From: Brachybacterium endophyticum
GTDB lineage: Bacteria > Actinomycetota > Actinomycetes > Actinomycetales > Dermabacteraceae
Length of the DNA: 64,000 nt
Direction of reading: 5' to 3'
Assembly: GCF_003130585.1 (NCBI RefSeq)
Contig: NZ_QFKX01000005.1
Location: 124,001 to 188,000 of the forward strand
Position 1 is the stretch's first letter, and each line of letters opens with the position of its first letter. The translations under genes and the position numbers were made by a program. The notes under the pieces were generated by a model. The model did not search any database. It had not been told where the DNA came from and saw nothing but the letters and a program-made list of their open reading frames with translations. Of this stretch, positions 21,454-28,704 are shown one piece after another.

Positions 21454-22011
21454 GGGACGCAGCCCTCGGATGTAGGTGTCCACCAACCACGCTCTCTGGT
21501 CGGGCAGGAGCTGCTCCATGACGTGGGGCAGCGGCCTGGTGACGATCGCGAGACCCGAGAAGAATCGCTCCGCTGAGACGTCCTCGTCGAGCAGCCCTTC
21601 CCGACGTGCACGATCACAGGCCTCACTGACGAGGGCGCGCGCCGGATCGGCGTGCCCGTCCACGGATGACCGCAGGGTCGACGAGCTCAGCACCCGGGCC
21701 TCGACCTGGTAGGCGAGCGCACCGAACTCCAGTGCCCCGAGCGCACGAACGAGACCGGTCCACGCACGTGCTGGATCGTCGTCCCAGCACTCCAAGTGCT
21801 CCCGGGTGATCGCGGCGACCCTCGAGAAGGCTTCCCCCAGGACGCCGACGAGAAGGTCGTCGGGAGTCGGGAAGTGTCGGTACAGGGTCGCGATGCCGAC
21901 CCGTGCGGCCTGGGCGATCGCGCGCATGGGCACCTCCGGCCCCTTCTCCGCGTACATTCCCCACGCCGATTGGAGGATGTCGCCCCGTTTGGCACGTGCA
22001 TCGGATCTCAC
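21436..22011 (-). CDS. TetR-family transcriptional repressor
   Basis: A 191-residue regulator. Residues 10-55 form the TetR helix-turn-helix (DILQSAWGMYAEKGPEVPMR, then AIAQAARVGIATLYRHFPTP), and the C-terminal two thirds is the variable helical ligand domain. It diverges from a FAD monooxygenase gene that has become a pseudogene, and the gap between them holds two matching 15-bp inverted repeats, so it most likely represses itself and that gene. Proteins of this size beside a FAD hydroxylase usually sense the hydroxylase substrate or an aromatic drug. The natural effector is unknown, and if the target gene is dead the regulator may be a leftover. Confidence 0.88.
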   Translation of the reverse strand: MRSDARAKRGDILQSAWGMYAEKGPEVPMRAIAQAARVGIATLYRHFPTPDDLLVGVLGEAFSRVAAITREHLECWDDDPARAWTGLVRALGALEFGALAYQVEARVLSSSTLRSSVDGHADPARALVSEACDRARREGLLDEDVSAERFFSGLAIVTRPLPHVMEQLLPDQRAWLVDTYIRGLRPADRPA

Positions 22012-22080
22012 GGTGGCGCCTCCCGTCTTGTGCCCGGTGTCACCGGGATCTCGAGTCCAGCTGCTGGCGTCAGTCTATCC

Positions 22081-22095
22081 GGAGCAGTATGCTCC
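22081..22095. promoter_or_regulatory. TetR operator 1 (perfect 6-3-6 palindrome)
   Basis: GGAGCAGTATGCTCC is a perfect inverted repeat with a 3-base centre in the divergent promoter region. It shares the pattern GGARCA-N3-TGYTCC with a second copy 25 bases downstream (22106-22120), centre to centre. Two equally spaced copies between a TetR gene and its likely target make this a strong operator candidate. Confidence 0.72.
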
Positions 22096-22105
22096 AATTA
22101 CAAGT

Positions 22106-22120
22106 GGAACAAGGTGTTCC
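22106..22120. promoter_or_regulatory. TetR operator 2 (6-3-6 palindrome)
   Basis: GGAACAAGGTGTTCC is the second copy of the GGARCA-N3-TGYTCC palindrome. The changed pair (G-C in copy 1, A-T in copy 2) is symmetric in both arms, so the dyad is conserved while the sequence differs. Confidence 0.72.
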
Positions 22121-22182
22121 GACTGTCAGGCGATCGCGTGCAGCAGAGGACGTGATCGACGTGCGGAAGAGGAGGCATCGAC

Positions 22183-23397
22183 ATGGAGCAGAGGACGCGC
22201 CCCCGGGCGCTTGTCGTCGGGCTGGGCATCAGCGGTATCTCGAGTGCGCTGGCACTCCACCGGGCGGGCTGGGATCCGCTGATCATCGAGCGCGCTCCGG
22301 AGCGCCGGACGGGCGGCTATTTCATGGCCGTCTTCGGTTCCGCCAAGAAGGCCGCGGAGGACCTGGGGATCGGGGGCCGCCTCGTGGACCACAGGCCCCA
22401 GGAGACGATGACCTACTCGATCGACCGTGACGGCCGCCGTGCCCCCGGACGCAGCTTCGCCGACATCCCGGTCGACCCGTATCTGACGATGCGCGGGGAC
22501 GTCGAGAGCGCGGCCTACGACACCCTGATCGCAGCAGTTCCCGACGTCGAGATCCGCTACGGCACCGTTCCCGTGGCGCTCGAACAGGACGAACGTGGCG
22601 TCGACGTGACGCTGCGCAGCACTGCGGGCTCCGAGACCGTCGATCACGTGGAGCTCGTGGTCGGCGCCGACGGCGTGCATTCGAGCATCCGCCGTCTCGC
22701 CTTCGCGCCCGACAGCGTTGCCCTGCGGCCCCTCGGGTCGATGATCTGCGCCTTCGCTCTCAACGACGACCTGCCGACGCTGCCTCGAGGAATCTCGGCC
22801 AGCTTGACCGAGGCTCGGCGTTCCTTCCACGTCTACCCCTTCGACGACCGTCCCTCGACCGTGTTGTTCTCGTATCGGACCGATGACGTGCGAGCGGAGA
22901 TGTCGGTACCGCCGGCGGATCGACTGCGGGAGGTGTACGGCCCCAGGCTCGGGCCAGTTCTCTCGGCGGCGATCGAGTAGCTGGAGGACGGTCGGCCCAC
23001 TCAGTTCGGTCCCACCGAGCAGGTCGAGCTGGACTCCTGGCACCAGGGTCGCGTCGTCCTCGTCGGGGACGCTGCATAGTGCCCGACCCTGTATTCGGGA
23101 ATGGGGGCGACCTCGGGCATGGCCGCGGCGAATCTGCTGGGGCTGCGCCTCCGGGGCCGTTCCGACGACGTGGCATCAGCCCTCGACGGATGGGAGGAGA
23201 CGTTGCGTCCCTACATCACCAAGTACCAGAAGATGGGCCGCGACGGTCTGGACTTCTTTACCCCGGCGAGCCCTGCGGCAGTGCGAGCCCAGTCCCGTCG
23301 CATGGCGCGCATGCGCGCCCCGATCGTCTCGGCCATGTTCTCGCGTTTCGGCGGCCTCCTTCCGCAGATGCGACAGAGGGAGGTGCACCTGGTGTGA
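22183..23397 (+). pseudogene. FAD-dependent monooxygenase interrupted by two in-frame amber codons
   Basis: The frame from ATG 22183 (gaggagg upstream) reads as one FAD-dependent aromatic or antibiotic hydroxylase of about 404 codons, but TAG occurs at 22978-22980 and again at 23077-23079. Between and after these stops the frame stays intact to the TGA at 23395. Part 1 has the FAD fingerprint VVGLGISGISSALALHRAG (about 10-28) and VVGADGVHSSIRRLAF (about 163). After the first stop it continues with VVLVGDAA, then TAG, then CPTLYSGMGATSGMAAANLLG, so the second amber sits inside the GD(x)6P FAD motif, where Tyr, His or another residue is expected. No frameshift or deletion is seen, so loss looks recent. 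Other genes here end normally with TAG, which argues against recoding. Confidence 0.85.
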
Positions 23398-23412
23398 GCC
23401 CGGGCCCGGTGG

Positions 23413-23991
23413 TCAGTGAGCTGACCCGGTATCCCCGGACGTGCGCTGCTCCCGCTGCGCTGCGTCGCGGACGCCCTGGAGGTCGTCGAGCACCCGCCTG
23501 ACCAGGGCGTCCTCGCTCAGTTCCTCGCCGAGGACCATTTCACCGGGTACACGGAGGAGATCGTGCTCGCGATACCAGGACGAGACCTCCTGCTGGCTGA
23601 CATGGTCGGCGATGGGCTTCCTCGCGTGGCGCCGCAGGGTCTCGGGGAGGGACACATCGAGGTAAAAGACGAGTGAGGGGCCGTCATGCTCGTCCAGCAG
23701 ATCCTGAAACATCTCGCCGTAGCGCTCGGCGCCGAAGATCCCCTCGACAACGGTGATGCGGCCGATCGACAGGCAGTGACGCGCCATCGCCGTGATCAGT
23801 CCGGTGGTCTCGCTCGGTCCCTCATCGCGCTCCCACAGGAGCTCCCGACGCACGTGATCCTGGCCGATCACGGCTACCTCCGAGCGGGGGAGCTCGCGCT
23901 GCACCCGTCGCGCCACGGTGGATTTCCCCGAGGCCGAGTTTCCTCGCAGGATGACGAGAGGGGGCGCCCCTGAGCGTTGCCGGCACTTCAC
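23413..23991 (-). CDS. P-loop kinase (AAA_33 / zeta-toxin-like NTP-binding protein)
   Basis: A 192-residue protein with a Walker A motif near its start (LVILRGNSASGKSTVARRVQ, residues 12-31) and an uncharacterised small-molecule kinase fold; DHVRRELLWERDEG and VVEGIFGAERYGEMF follow, as in proteins annotated as kinase or phosphotransferase of the AAA_33 group. It may phosphorylate a nucleoside or small metabolite; no substrate can be named. The start is GTG 23991, directly next to the stop of the acetyltransferase gene upstream (one base between), so it is translated as the last gene of a minus-strand operon that begins at 26287. Confidence 0.8.
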   Translation of the reverse strand: MKCRQRSGAPPLVILRGNSASGKSTVARRVQRELPRSEVAVIGQDHVRRELLWERDEGPSETTGLITAMARHCLSIGRITVVEGIFGAERYGEMFQDLLDEHDGPSLVFYLDVSLPETLRRHARKPIADHVSQQEVSSWYREHDLLRVPGEMVLGEELSEDALVRRVLDDLQGVRDAAQREQRTSGDTGSAH

Positions 23992-23992
23992 G

Positions 23993-24544
23993 TCAGAGCC
24001 TCGAGAACGGCTCGGCGTAGCGGAAGACCCCGGTGAAGCCGTCGTACGCCCCGAGCGGCCGGACCTGGAACGCTGCTCCCCAGGTGGGGTCCGGCGCCTG
24101 GATCCCGAGGTCGGCGGCGGGGGAGAAGCCGAACCTGCTGTAGTAGGCGGGATCGCCCAGCAGGGCGATGAGCTGTTCGCCCCGCTCGTCCGCGGCGTCG
24201 ATCAGCGCGGTCATCAGGGTGCTGCCCACGCCCTGTCGCTGAAGCTCGGGCGCCACGCTCAGGGGGCCCAGGCCGAGGGCGTCGTAGCTCTCCACGTGGG
24301 CACGGGTGGCGACGACATGGCCGACCACCCGGCCCTCGTGCTCGGCGACGAGCGAGAAGCCCGGTATCCACGCCTCGTCGTCCCGCAGCAGGCCGACGAG
24401 CGTGGCCTCTCCCGGAGCGCCGTCCGCTTCCTGGGGCGGCGCGCTGTGCTCCTGGCCCCAGAACGCCTCGGCCGTGACGGTCCGTATCGCGAGGGTGTCC
24501 TCAGAGGTCTCCGGTCGGATCAGCACGGGTCCACTGTCGTTCAC
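23993..24544 (-). CDS. GNAT-family N-acetyltransferase
   Basis: A 183-residue acetyl-CoA-dependent acyltransferase. The acetyl-CoA-binding pyrophosphate loop is visible in LSVAPELQRQGVGSTLM (about 96-112), with GLGPLSVAPE before it and ALLGDPAYYSRFGFSPA after it, the pattern of the YhbS-like group. The acceptor is unknown. It starts with GTG 24544 and lies between the HTH protein gene (13 bases away) and the kinase gene (1 base away), in one operon. Confidence 0.88.
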   Translation of the reverse strand: MNDSGPVLIRPETSEDTLAIRTVTAEAFWGQEHSAPPQEADGAPGEATLVGLLRDDEAWIPGFSLVAEHEGRVVGHVVATRAHVESYDALGLGPLSVAPELQRQGVGSTLMTALIDAADERGEQLIALLGDPAYYSRFGFSPAADLGIQAPDPTWGAAFQVRPLGAYDGFTGVFRYAEPFSRL

Positions 24545-24557
24545 GGATCAGGGGGAG

Positions 24558-25223
24558 TCAACGACTCCGGTGCTCCGGGGCGGCGGGGTCCGAGTCCGCC
24601 TGCTCCGGCTCTGCGAAGTCGTAGTGCAGTCCCAGCAGACGGCCGTCGGCCGTGAGGCTGACGCGCACGACCGCATCGGTCCGTTCGCGGTGCTCCCGCG
24701 CATGCACGACGGTGACACGGGCGATCACTCGCGCCTCGGGCGCCGAGCGGGAGAGCCTGCGCCCGAAGATCGGCTCGACGCCCGCGAGCACCGGCGCGAT
24801 CCCTCCCTCACCGAGAACCCGGGCCAGGTGCGGGCCGGCGATCCGGTCGAGGAGTTCGGTCCCGCCCGCCACCGCCTGGTCCATCACCTCGGCGGCGAGG
24901 CCGACCAGGGCAGGATCGGGTGGATCGGCCGCGGCGAGCACGCGCCGGGGAGGGGAGGAGAAGCGCTTCTGGGCCGCCTGCCGGGTGATTCCCAGCAGGG
25001 CGCCGATCTGCGTCCACGACATGTCCTGATCGCGCGCTGACGCCACCAGTCGATGCAGCGTCCTGTCGGCGGTGGCCACCAGGTGCGCTGCCGCGGCGAC
25101 GGACTCCTCGCCGGACAGCTCGGCACTCTCCAGGGCGCTGGTGCACAGGGAGGCGCCGAAGCGCAGCTCCTCGCGGAGCTGCGCGTCCGGGTCCGCCGTG
25201 CGGTGTGGGTTCTCGGTGCTCAC
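24558..25223 (-). CDS. Protein with HTH and a C-terminal DUF3887-like region
   Basis: A 221-residue protein I cannot name. Residues 30-90 contain a helix-turn-helix of the kind seen in sigma-like or Clp-type regulators (MSWTQIGALLGITRQAAQKRF, about 60-80). The second half (from about 95) is a small alpha/beta region ending in RVSLTADGRLLGLHYDF, reminiscent of DUF3887 or other NTF2-like domains; that match is tentative. GTG 25223 overlaps the stop of the CPBP protease gene by 4 bases (GTGA), so the two are co-translated, which suggests they act together, possibly in envelope stress or peptide processing. The C-terminal 15 residues are acidic and disordered. Confidence 0.7.
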   Translation of the reverse strand: MSTENPHRTADPDAQLREELRFGASLCTSALESAELSGEESVAAAAHLVATADRTLHRLVASARDQDMSWTQIGALLGITRQAAQKRFSSPPRRVLAAADPPDPALVGLAAEVMDQAVAGGTELLDRIAGPHLARVLGEGGIAPVLAGVEPIFGRRLSRSAPEARVIARVTVVHAREHRERTDAVVRVSLTADGRLLGLHYDFAEPEQADSDPAAPEHRSR

Positions 25224-26287
25224 GCGCTCAGTCTGTCCGAGTGCGCCGGGGTTGTCAGACCGTGCACGATCGGGGCGCGGGTGCGCCACGGGGCGATCAC
25301 GATCCCGGCGAGGGCGACCAGTGCGATGCCCACCACGCCGAGGACGGTGTCGATCAGAGGGTCGATGGCGGCACCGGTGCCCGCGGTGCTGACGAAGCCG
25401 AGGACGGTCGCGCCCAGGGAGTTCACCGCCGAATGCGCCCACGCGGCGGGGATCGGGTTCCCGCCCGCCCGGTCGGTGAGAGCGCAGAACAGCAGCGACA
25501 GCGCGATGCACGGCAGGATGAACATCGGGATCGCGATGTAGCGCGCCACGCCGCCGTAGTTGTAGCCGATCAGCATGATCGGGAGGTGCCACAGCCCCCA
25601 GATCGCGCCCATCACGAGCATCGCGCGCACCCGTCCCAGGGGACGCAGAGCGGGCCAGAGCCACCCCCTCCATCCGATCTCCTCGCCGAGTGCGGCGACG
25701 AAGGTGATGACGAGGCCGAGCAGCGAGCTCACGAGCGCCACCAGGACGAAGGCGATGGCGGGAACGTCGGTGCCGGCCATGTCGGACACCTGCCGGGTGC
25801 CCATCTCGATCCAGGTCCGTCCGGTCAGGTCGCCGGGCACTCCGCGCAGCACCATGATCACCGCGCTCAGCGCGTGCACCACGACGACCGCCACGACGGC
25901 GATCAGCGACCACACCACGATGCTCCGCCAGCGACCGCGGAAGCGCAGGCCGACCCGGGTGCGCCAGCTCGTCCGCTCCACGCCCTTGGCGAGGATCAGT
26001 GATGCGATGGCGGGTGCCCACATGCCCACGGCGATCACGGGGGTGAAGAGCGGGCTGGAGATGCCATCGGAGAGGAACCAGAAGGGCAGCGCGAAGAGGG
26101 CCAGGATCGCGTAGCTGATCAGGATGAACAGTCCCACCCGCTTCCAGGGGACCTGGTCGTGGACGACCGGCGGGACGACGGCGGCCCGGGGGCGGGAGTT
26201 CTCCCGCTCCGAGAGATGCGCCGCAGGGGGCTCGAGGGGGTCGGGACGATCGGAGGTCGGTGCCGGATCTGCGTGTGAGGTGCTCAT
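25220..26287 (-). CDS. CPBP-family intramembrane metalloprotease (CAAX protease-like)
   Basis: A 355-residue membrane protein with about eight hydrophobic segments. The catalytic motifs of the CPBP/Abi family are present: EEIGWRGWLWPAL (about 228) and GAIWGLWHLPIMLIG (about 255), with an Asn/His segment WAHSAVNSLGA (about 306). Family members cleave peptides in the membrane, and some give immunity to bacteriocins or process prenylated proteins. I use ATG 26287; a TTG 36 bases upstream is in frame but has no ribosome site. On the coding strand ttgaca ends 32 bases before the ATG and could be a -35. It heads the four-gene operon. Confidence 0.9.
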   Translation of the reverse strand: MSTSHADPAPTSDRPDPLEPPAAHLSERENSRPRAAVVPPVVHDQVPWKRVGLFILISYAILALFALPFWFLSDGISSPLFTPVIAVGMWAPAIASLILAKGVERTSWRTRVGLRFRGRWRSIVVWSLIAVVAVVVVHALSAVIMVLRGVPGDLTGRTWIEMGTRQVSDMAGTDVPAIAFVLVALVSSLLGLVITFVAALGEEIGWRGWLWPALRPLGRVRAMLVMGAIWGLWHLPIMLIGYNYGGVARYIAIPMFILPCIALSLLFCALTDRAGGNPIPAAWAHSAVNSLGATVLGFVSTAGTGAAIDPLIDTVLGVVGIALVALAGIVIAPWRTRAPIVHGLTTPAHSDRLSA

Positions 26288-26381
26288 GCCCTCGACGTTC
26301 CGCCGCCAAGCACCCTGTGTCAACGTTTGGTGGACAGCTCTAGCGGGACGTCGCGATGAGAGGCGACGAAAGACGAGGGGG

Positions 26382-26434
26382 CGGGATCGAGGGGACTGCG
26401 GGAGGGTGGTGGCGCGGCACCGACCATGGTCTGA
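26382..26434. repeat. Short direct repeat, left copy (about 53 bp)
   Basis: This block aligns without gaps to 27324-27376 at about 41 of 53 positions; the right half is nearly identical (ggagggYggtggcgcgg, then ccgaccatgg, then tga). The two copies flank the DUF1264 gene 942 bp apart in the same orientation. Read on the minus strand both start MVG[AP]APPPS, so the pair could be an old duplicated gene end or a dispersed intergenic repeat. Confidence 0.6.
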
Positions 26435-26537
26435 GCCGGCTCAACGTCGAGGCGGCTCCCCGCAGACGTCGGTGGTCCGAGGCGTCGAGCGTCCTCGTGC
26501 CCGTGCGCAGGTGCAGCAGAGCCTTTTAGGGTGGAGC

Positions 26538-27290
26538 ATGGCACTTTCATCGACCAAGAGCTTCTCCGGTGGACTCGTGCTCGGCGTCGGCGCCGTTGCA
26601 GCGGCTCTCGCGGGAGGCAAGGCCCTGAACGCTCTGAGCACGAGCCGAGGCCACCCCTGGAAGCACAGGGCGCTCGATCTGGGATCTGCTTTCTTGCAGC
26701 GGAAGTATCCGCTGGACGCGATGAGCACGTACCTGGACGGTCTGCACATGTACGCCGATGACACCGGACGCCAGGTGCACGCTGCTCACTTCTGCATCCA
26801 TCTGGAGCACGACCTGCACCAGTGCGTCATCTTCGACCGCAATGCTCGTGACGCCCGTCTGATCGGCATCGAGTACATCATCAGTGAGGACCGGTTCCGC
26901 GCTCTGCCCGACGAGGAGAAGACGCTGTGGCACAGCCATCACTACGAGATCTCGTCCGGCATCCTCACCGCTCCGGGCGTCCCGGAGATCGCCGAGCATG
27001 CGTACTTCGAGGACCTGGTGAAGACCTACGGCAAGACCTTCCATACCTGGCAGTACGACGTCCACGAGTTCCCCTACGGCGCTCCGCAGCTGATGATGGG
27101 TTTCACCGAGGACGGTCAGGTGCGGGAGGACCTGCTCCGAACGCGAGACCGTGAGGTCGGGGTCTCGACAGAGCGCAACCGCGAACGCCGCGGCGACATC
27201 CCCGTCCCCGAGGTGGCACAGGGCGCGAACGCCTGGGAGAGCGGGCGAGTGATGCAGACGGCTCTGCAGGAGAGAACCGTGAGGCGGTAG
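26538..27290 (+). CDS. DUF1264 (OBAP-like) protein
   Basis: A 250-residue DUF1264 protein, the family of plant oil-body-associated proteins with scattered bacterial members. Typical stretches are HAAHFCIHLEHDLHQCVIFD (about 78-97), IGIEYIISEDRFRALPDEEK (about 105) and WHSHHYEISSGILTAPGVP (about 127), ending with HEFPYGAPQLMMGF (about 178). Residues 7-27 are a hydrophobic segment (GLVLGVGAVAAALAGGKAL), so the protein may be membrane-anchored or exported. Function is unknown for all members. ATG 26538 has ggag 2 bases upstream and ttttagggt, a possible -10, at 26524-26532. It lies alone between two direct repeats, which hints at acquisition. Confidence 0.85.
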   Translation: MALSSTKSFSGGLVLGVGAVAAALAGGKALNALSTSRGHPWKHRALDLGSAFLQRKYPLDAMSTYLDGLHMYADDTGRQVHAAHFCIHLEHDLHQCVIFDRNARDARLIGIEYIISEDRFRALPDEEKTLWHSHHYEISSGILTAPGVPEIAEHAYFEDLVKTYGKTFHTWQYDVHEFPYGAPQLMMGFTEDGQVREDLLRTRDREVGVSTERNRERRGDIPVPEVAQGANAWESGRVMQTALQERTVRR

Positions 27291-27323
27291 TCCGGAGACC
27301 GGCCGGTGCCGCAACGCTGGGGT

Positions 27324-27376
27324 CGGGATCCGCCGGCCCGCAGGAGGGCGGTGGCGCGGGGCCGACCATGGATTGA
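27324..27376. repeat. Short direct repeat, right copy (about 53 bp)
   Basis: Second copy of the element at 26382-26434. It ends 37 bases before the methyltransferase start, so it lies in that gene's promoter region. The right-hand 30 bp is the best conserved part. Confidence 0.6.
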
Positions 27377-27413
27377 TCTGGCCCTGATCGACTCGGCCCC
27401 CTACGGTGAGGCG

Positions 27414-28172
27414 ATGAGATCGGACTTCGAGGACCTCCTGGAGGTCGGCGCCTCGGCCGACGTCTCCGGATGGGACTTCTCCTGGCTCGAGGGCCGCGCC
27501 ACCGAGGAACGGCCTCCGTGGGGCTACGCCCGTCTGCTCGCCGAGCAGCTCACGACCGCCACGGCGTCATTGGACATCCAGACCGGCGGGGGAGAGGTCC
27601 TCGCCGAGGCCGGGACGTTCCCGCCGGTCGCCGTCGCCACCGAGTCCTGGGCACCGAACATCGCAGCAGCGACGGCACGGCTGCACCTGCGCGGCGTCGC
27701 CGTGGTCGCCGACCCCGACGAACCGCCCCTGCCCTTCGCCGACGGCGCATTCGATCTGGTGACCAGCCGCCATCCGGCGACCATCCACTGGACGGAGATC
27801 GCACGGGTCCTCCGACCGGGCGGGACGTACCTCGCCCAGCACGTCGGCCCGGCGAGTGCCTTCGAGCTGATCGAGTACTTCCTCGGACCGGCGCCCGACG
27901 CCAGACGGGGCCGCGACCCGGAGGTCGAGTGCGCCGAGGCCCGCGCGGCCGGTCTGGAGATCCTCGACCTGCGCACGGCACGGCTGCGGATGGAGATCTT
28001 CGATGTCGCGGCCGTCGTCTACCTGCTGCGCAAGGTGATCTGGTGGATCCCCGACTTCACCGTCGAGCGGTACCGGGATCGCCTTCGGGACCTCCACGAG
28101 CAGATCCGGGCCGACGGGTCCTTCGTCGCCCATTCCAGCCGCCACCTCATCGAGGCCAGGCGGCCGCGGTGA
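27414..28172 (+). CDS. Class I SAM-dependent methyltransferase
   Basis: A 252-residue methyltransferase with the usual alpha/beta Rossmann plan. The SAM-binding loop region is LDIQTGGGEVLAEAG (about 52-66), the acidic end of strand 2 is ATESWAPNIAAA (about 75), motif II is ADGAFDLVTSRHPATIHWTE (about 110-129) and motif III is VLRPGGTYLAQHVGP (about 133). The glycine loop is GGG-rich but lacks the canonical GxGxG, as in a group of actinobacterial proteins. The acceptor is not evident; neighbours give no clue. ATG 27414 gives a compact start; a frame open 108 bases further upstream would absorb the repeat at 27324 and is unlikely. Confidence 0.85.
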   Translation: MRSDFEDLLEVGASADVSGWDFSWLEGRATEERPPWGYARLLAEQLTTATASLDIQTGGGEVLAEAGTFPPVAVATESWAPNIAAATARLHLRGVAVVADPDEPPLPFADGAFDLVTSRHPATIHWTEIARVLRPGGTYLAQHVGPASAFELIEYFLGPAPDARRGRDPEVECAEARAAGLEILDLRTARLRMEIFDVAAVVYLLRKVIWWIPDFTVERYRDRLRDLHEQIRADGSFVAHSSRHLIEARRPR

Positions 28173-28190
28173 GATCCGATCATGGCCAGA

Positions 28191-28216
28191 TGTCGAGAAC
28201 GATCGATCGGCTCCGA
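28191..28216 (+). promoter_or_regulatory. ECF42-type sigma promoter upstream of the YCII gene
   Basis: TGTCGA at 28191-28196 and CGA at 28214-28216 are separated by 17 bases. From memory, ECF42 sigma factors recognise a TGTCGA -35 and a CGA-type -10 before DGPF/YCII genes. This promoter lies 51 bases before the YCII gene, whose downstream neighbour encodes the ECF42-like sigma factor. The spacing and both motifs match, so the sigma factor probably drives its own operon. Confidence 0.7.
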
Positions 28217-28266
28217 CCCAGAGGTGAATGCGACCAGAATGGGCCGCACGAGCGAAGGGGACCGTC

Positions 28267-28674
28267 ATGGCCAAGTACCTGCTTCTCAAGCACTACCGCG
28301 GCGCACCGCGCGGGGTGAACGACCACCCGATGGACACCTGGACACCGGAGGAGGTCGACGCCCACATGGAGTACATGAACGACTTCGCCGACCGTCTCCA
28401 GGAGTCCGGAGAGTTCGTCACCAGCGGCGCGCTCGCCGACGAGGGCCTGTGGGTGCGCTACGGCGGGGAGGGGAAGCCGCCCGTCACCGACGGTCCCTTC
28501 GCCGAGACCAAGGACCTGATCGCCGGCGGCATGGTGATCGACGTCGACAGTCGCGAGCGGGCACTGGAGCTGGCGGCAGAGCTCTCCGCCGCACCGGGCA
28601 AGGACGGGAAGCCGATCCACGAATGGCTCGAGGTGCGCCCCTTCCTGGGTGAGCACCTGCGGGCCGACGGCTGA
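28267..28674 (+). CDS. YCII-related (DGPF) protein
   Basis: A 135-residue YCII/DGPF protein. The name-giving motif is in VTDGPFAETKDLIAGGMVID (about 78-97), and EVRPFLG is near the C-terminus. These small alpha-beta barrel (dimeric ferredoxin-like) proteins are almost always encoded beside ECF42 sigma factors and may be oxidoreductases or ligand binders; the reaction is unknown. ATG 28267 follows gaagggg, with a 30-base gap to the sigma gene, so they form one transcript. An upstream ATG in frame at 28228 would add 13 residues that family members lack. Confidence 0.92.
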   Translation: MAKYLLLKHYRGAPRGVNDHPMDTWTPEEVDAHMEYMNDFADRLQESGEFVTSGALADEGLWVRYGGEGKPPVTDGPFAETKDLIAGGMVIDVDSRERALELAAELSAAPGKDGKPIHEWLEVRPFLGEHLRADG

Positions 28675-28704
28675 GTCCCGGTCGCGAGCCCGTCCGACCA
28701 GACC

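Noticed and set aside
22183..23397. Amber recoding of the monooxygenase
   Set aside because: TAG ends other genes in the window normally (for example at 29907 and 30475) and no suppressor signature is visible.
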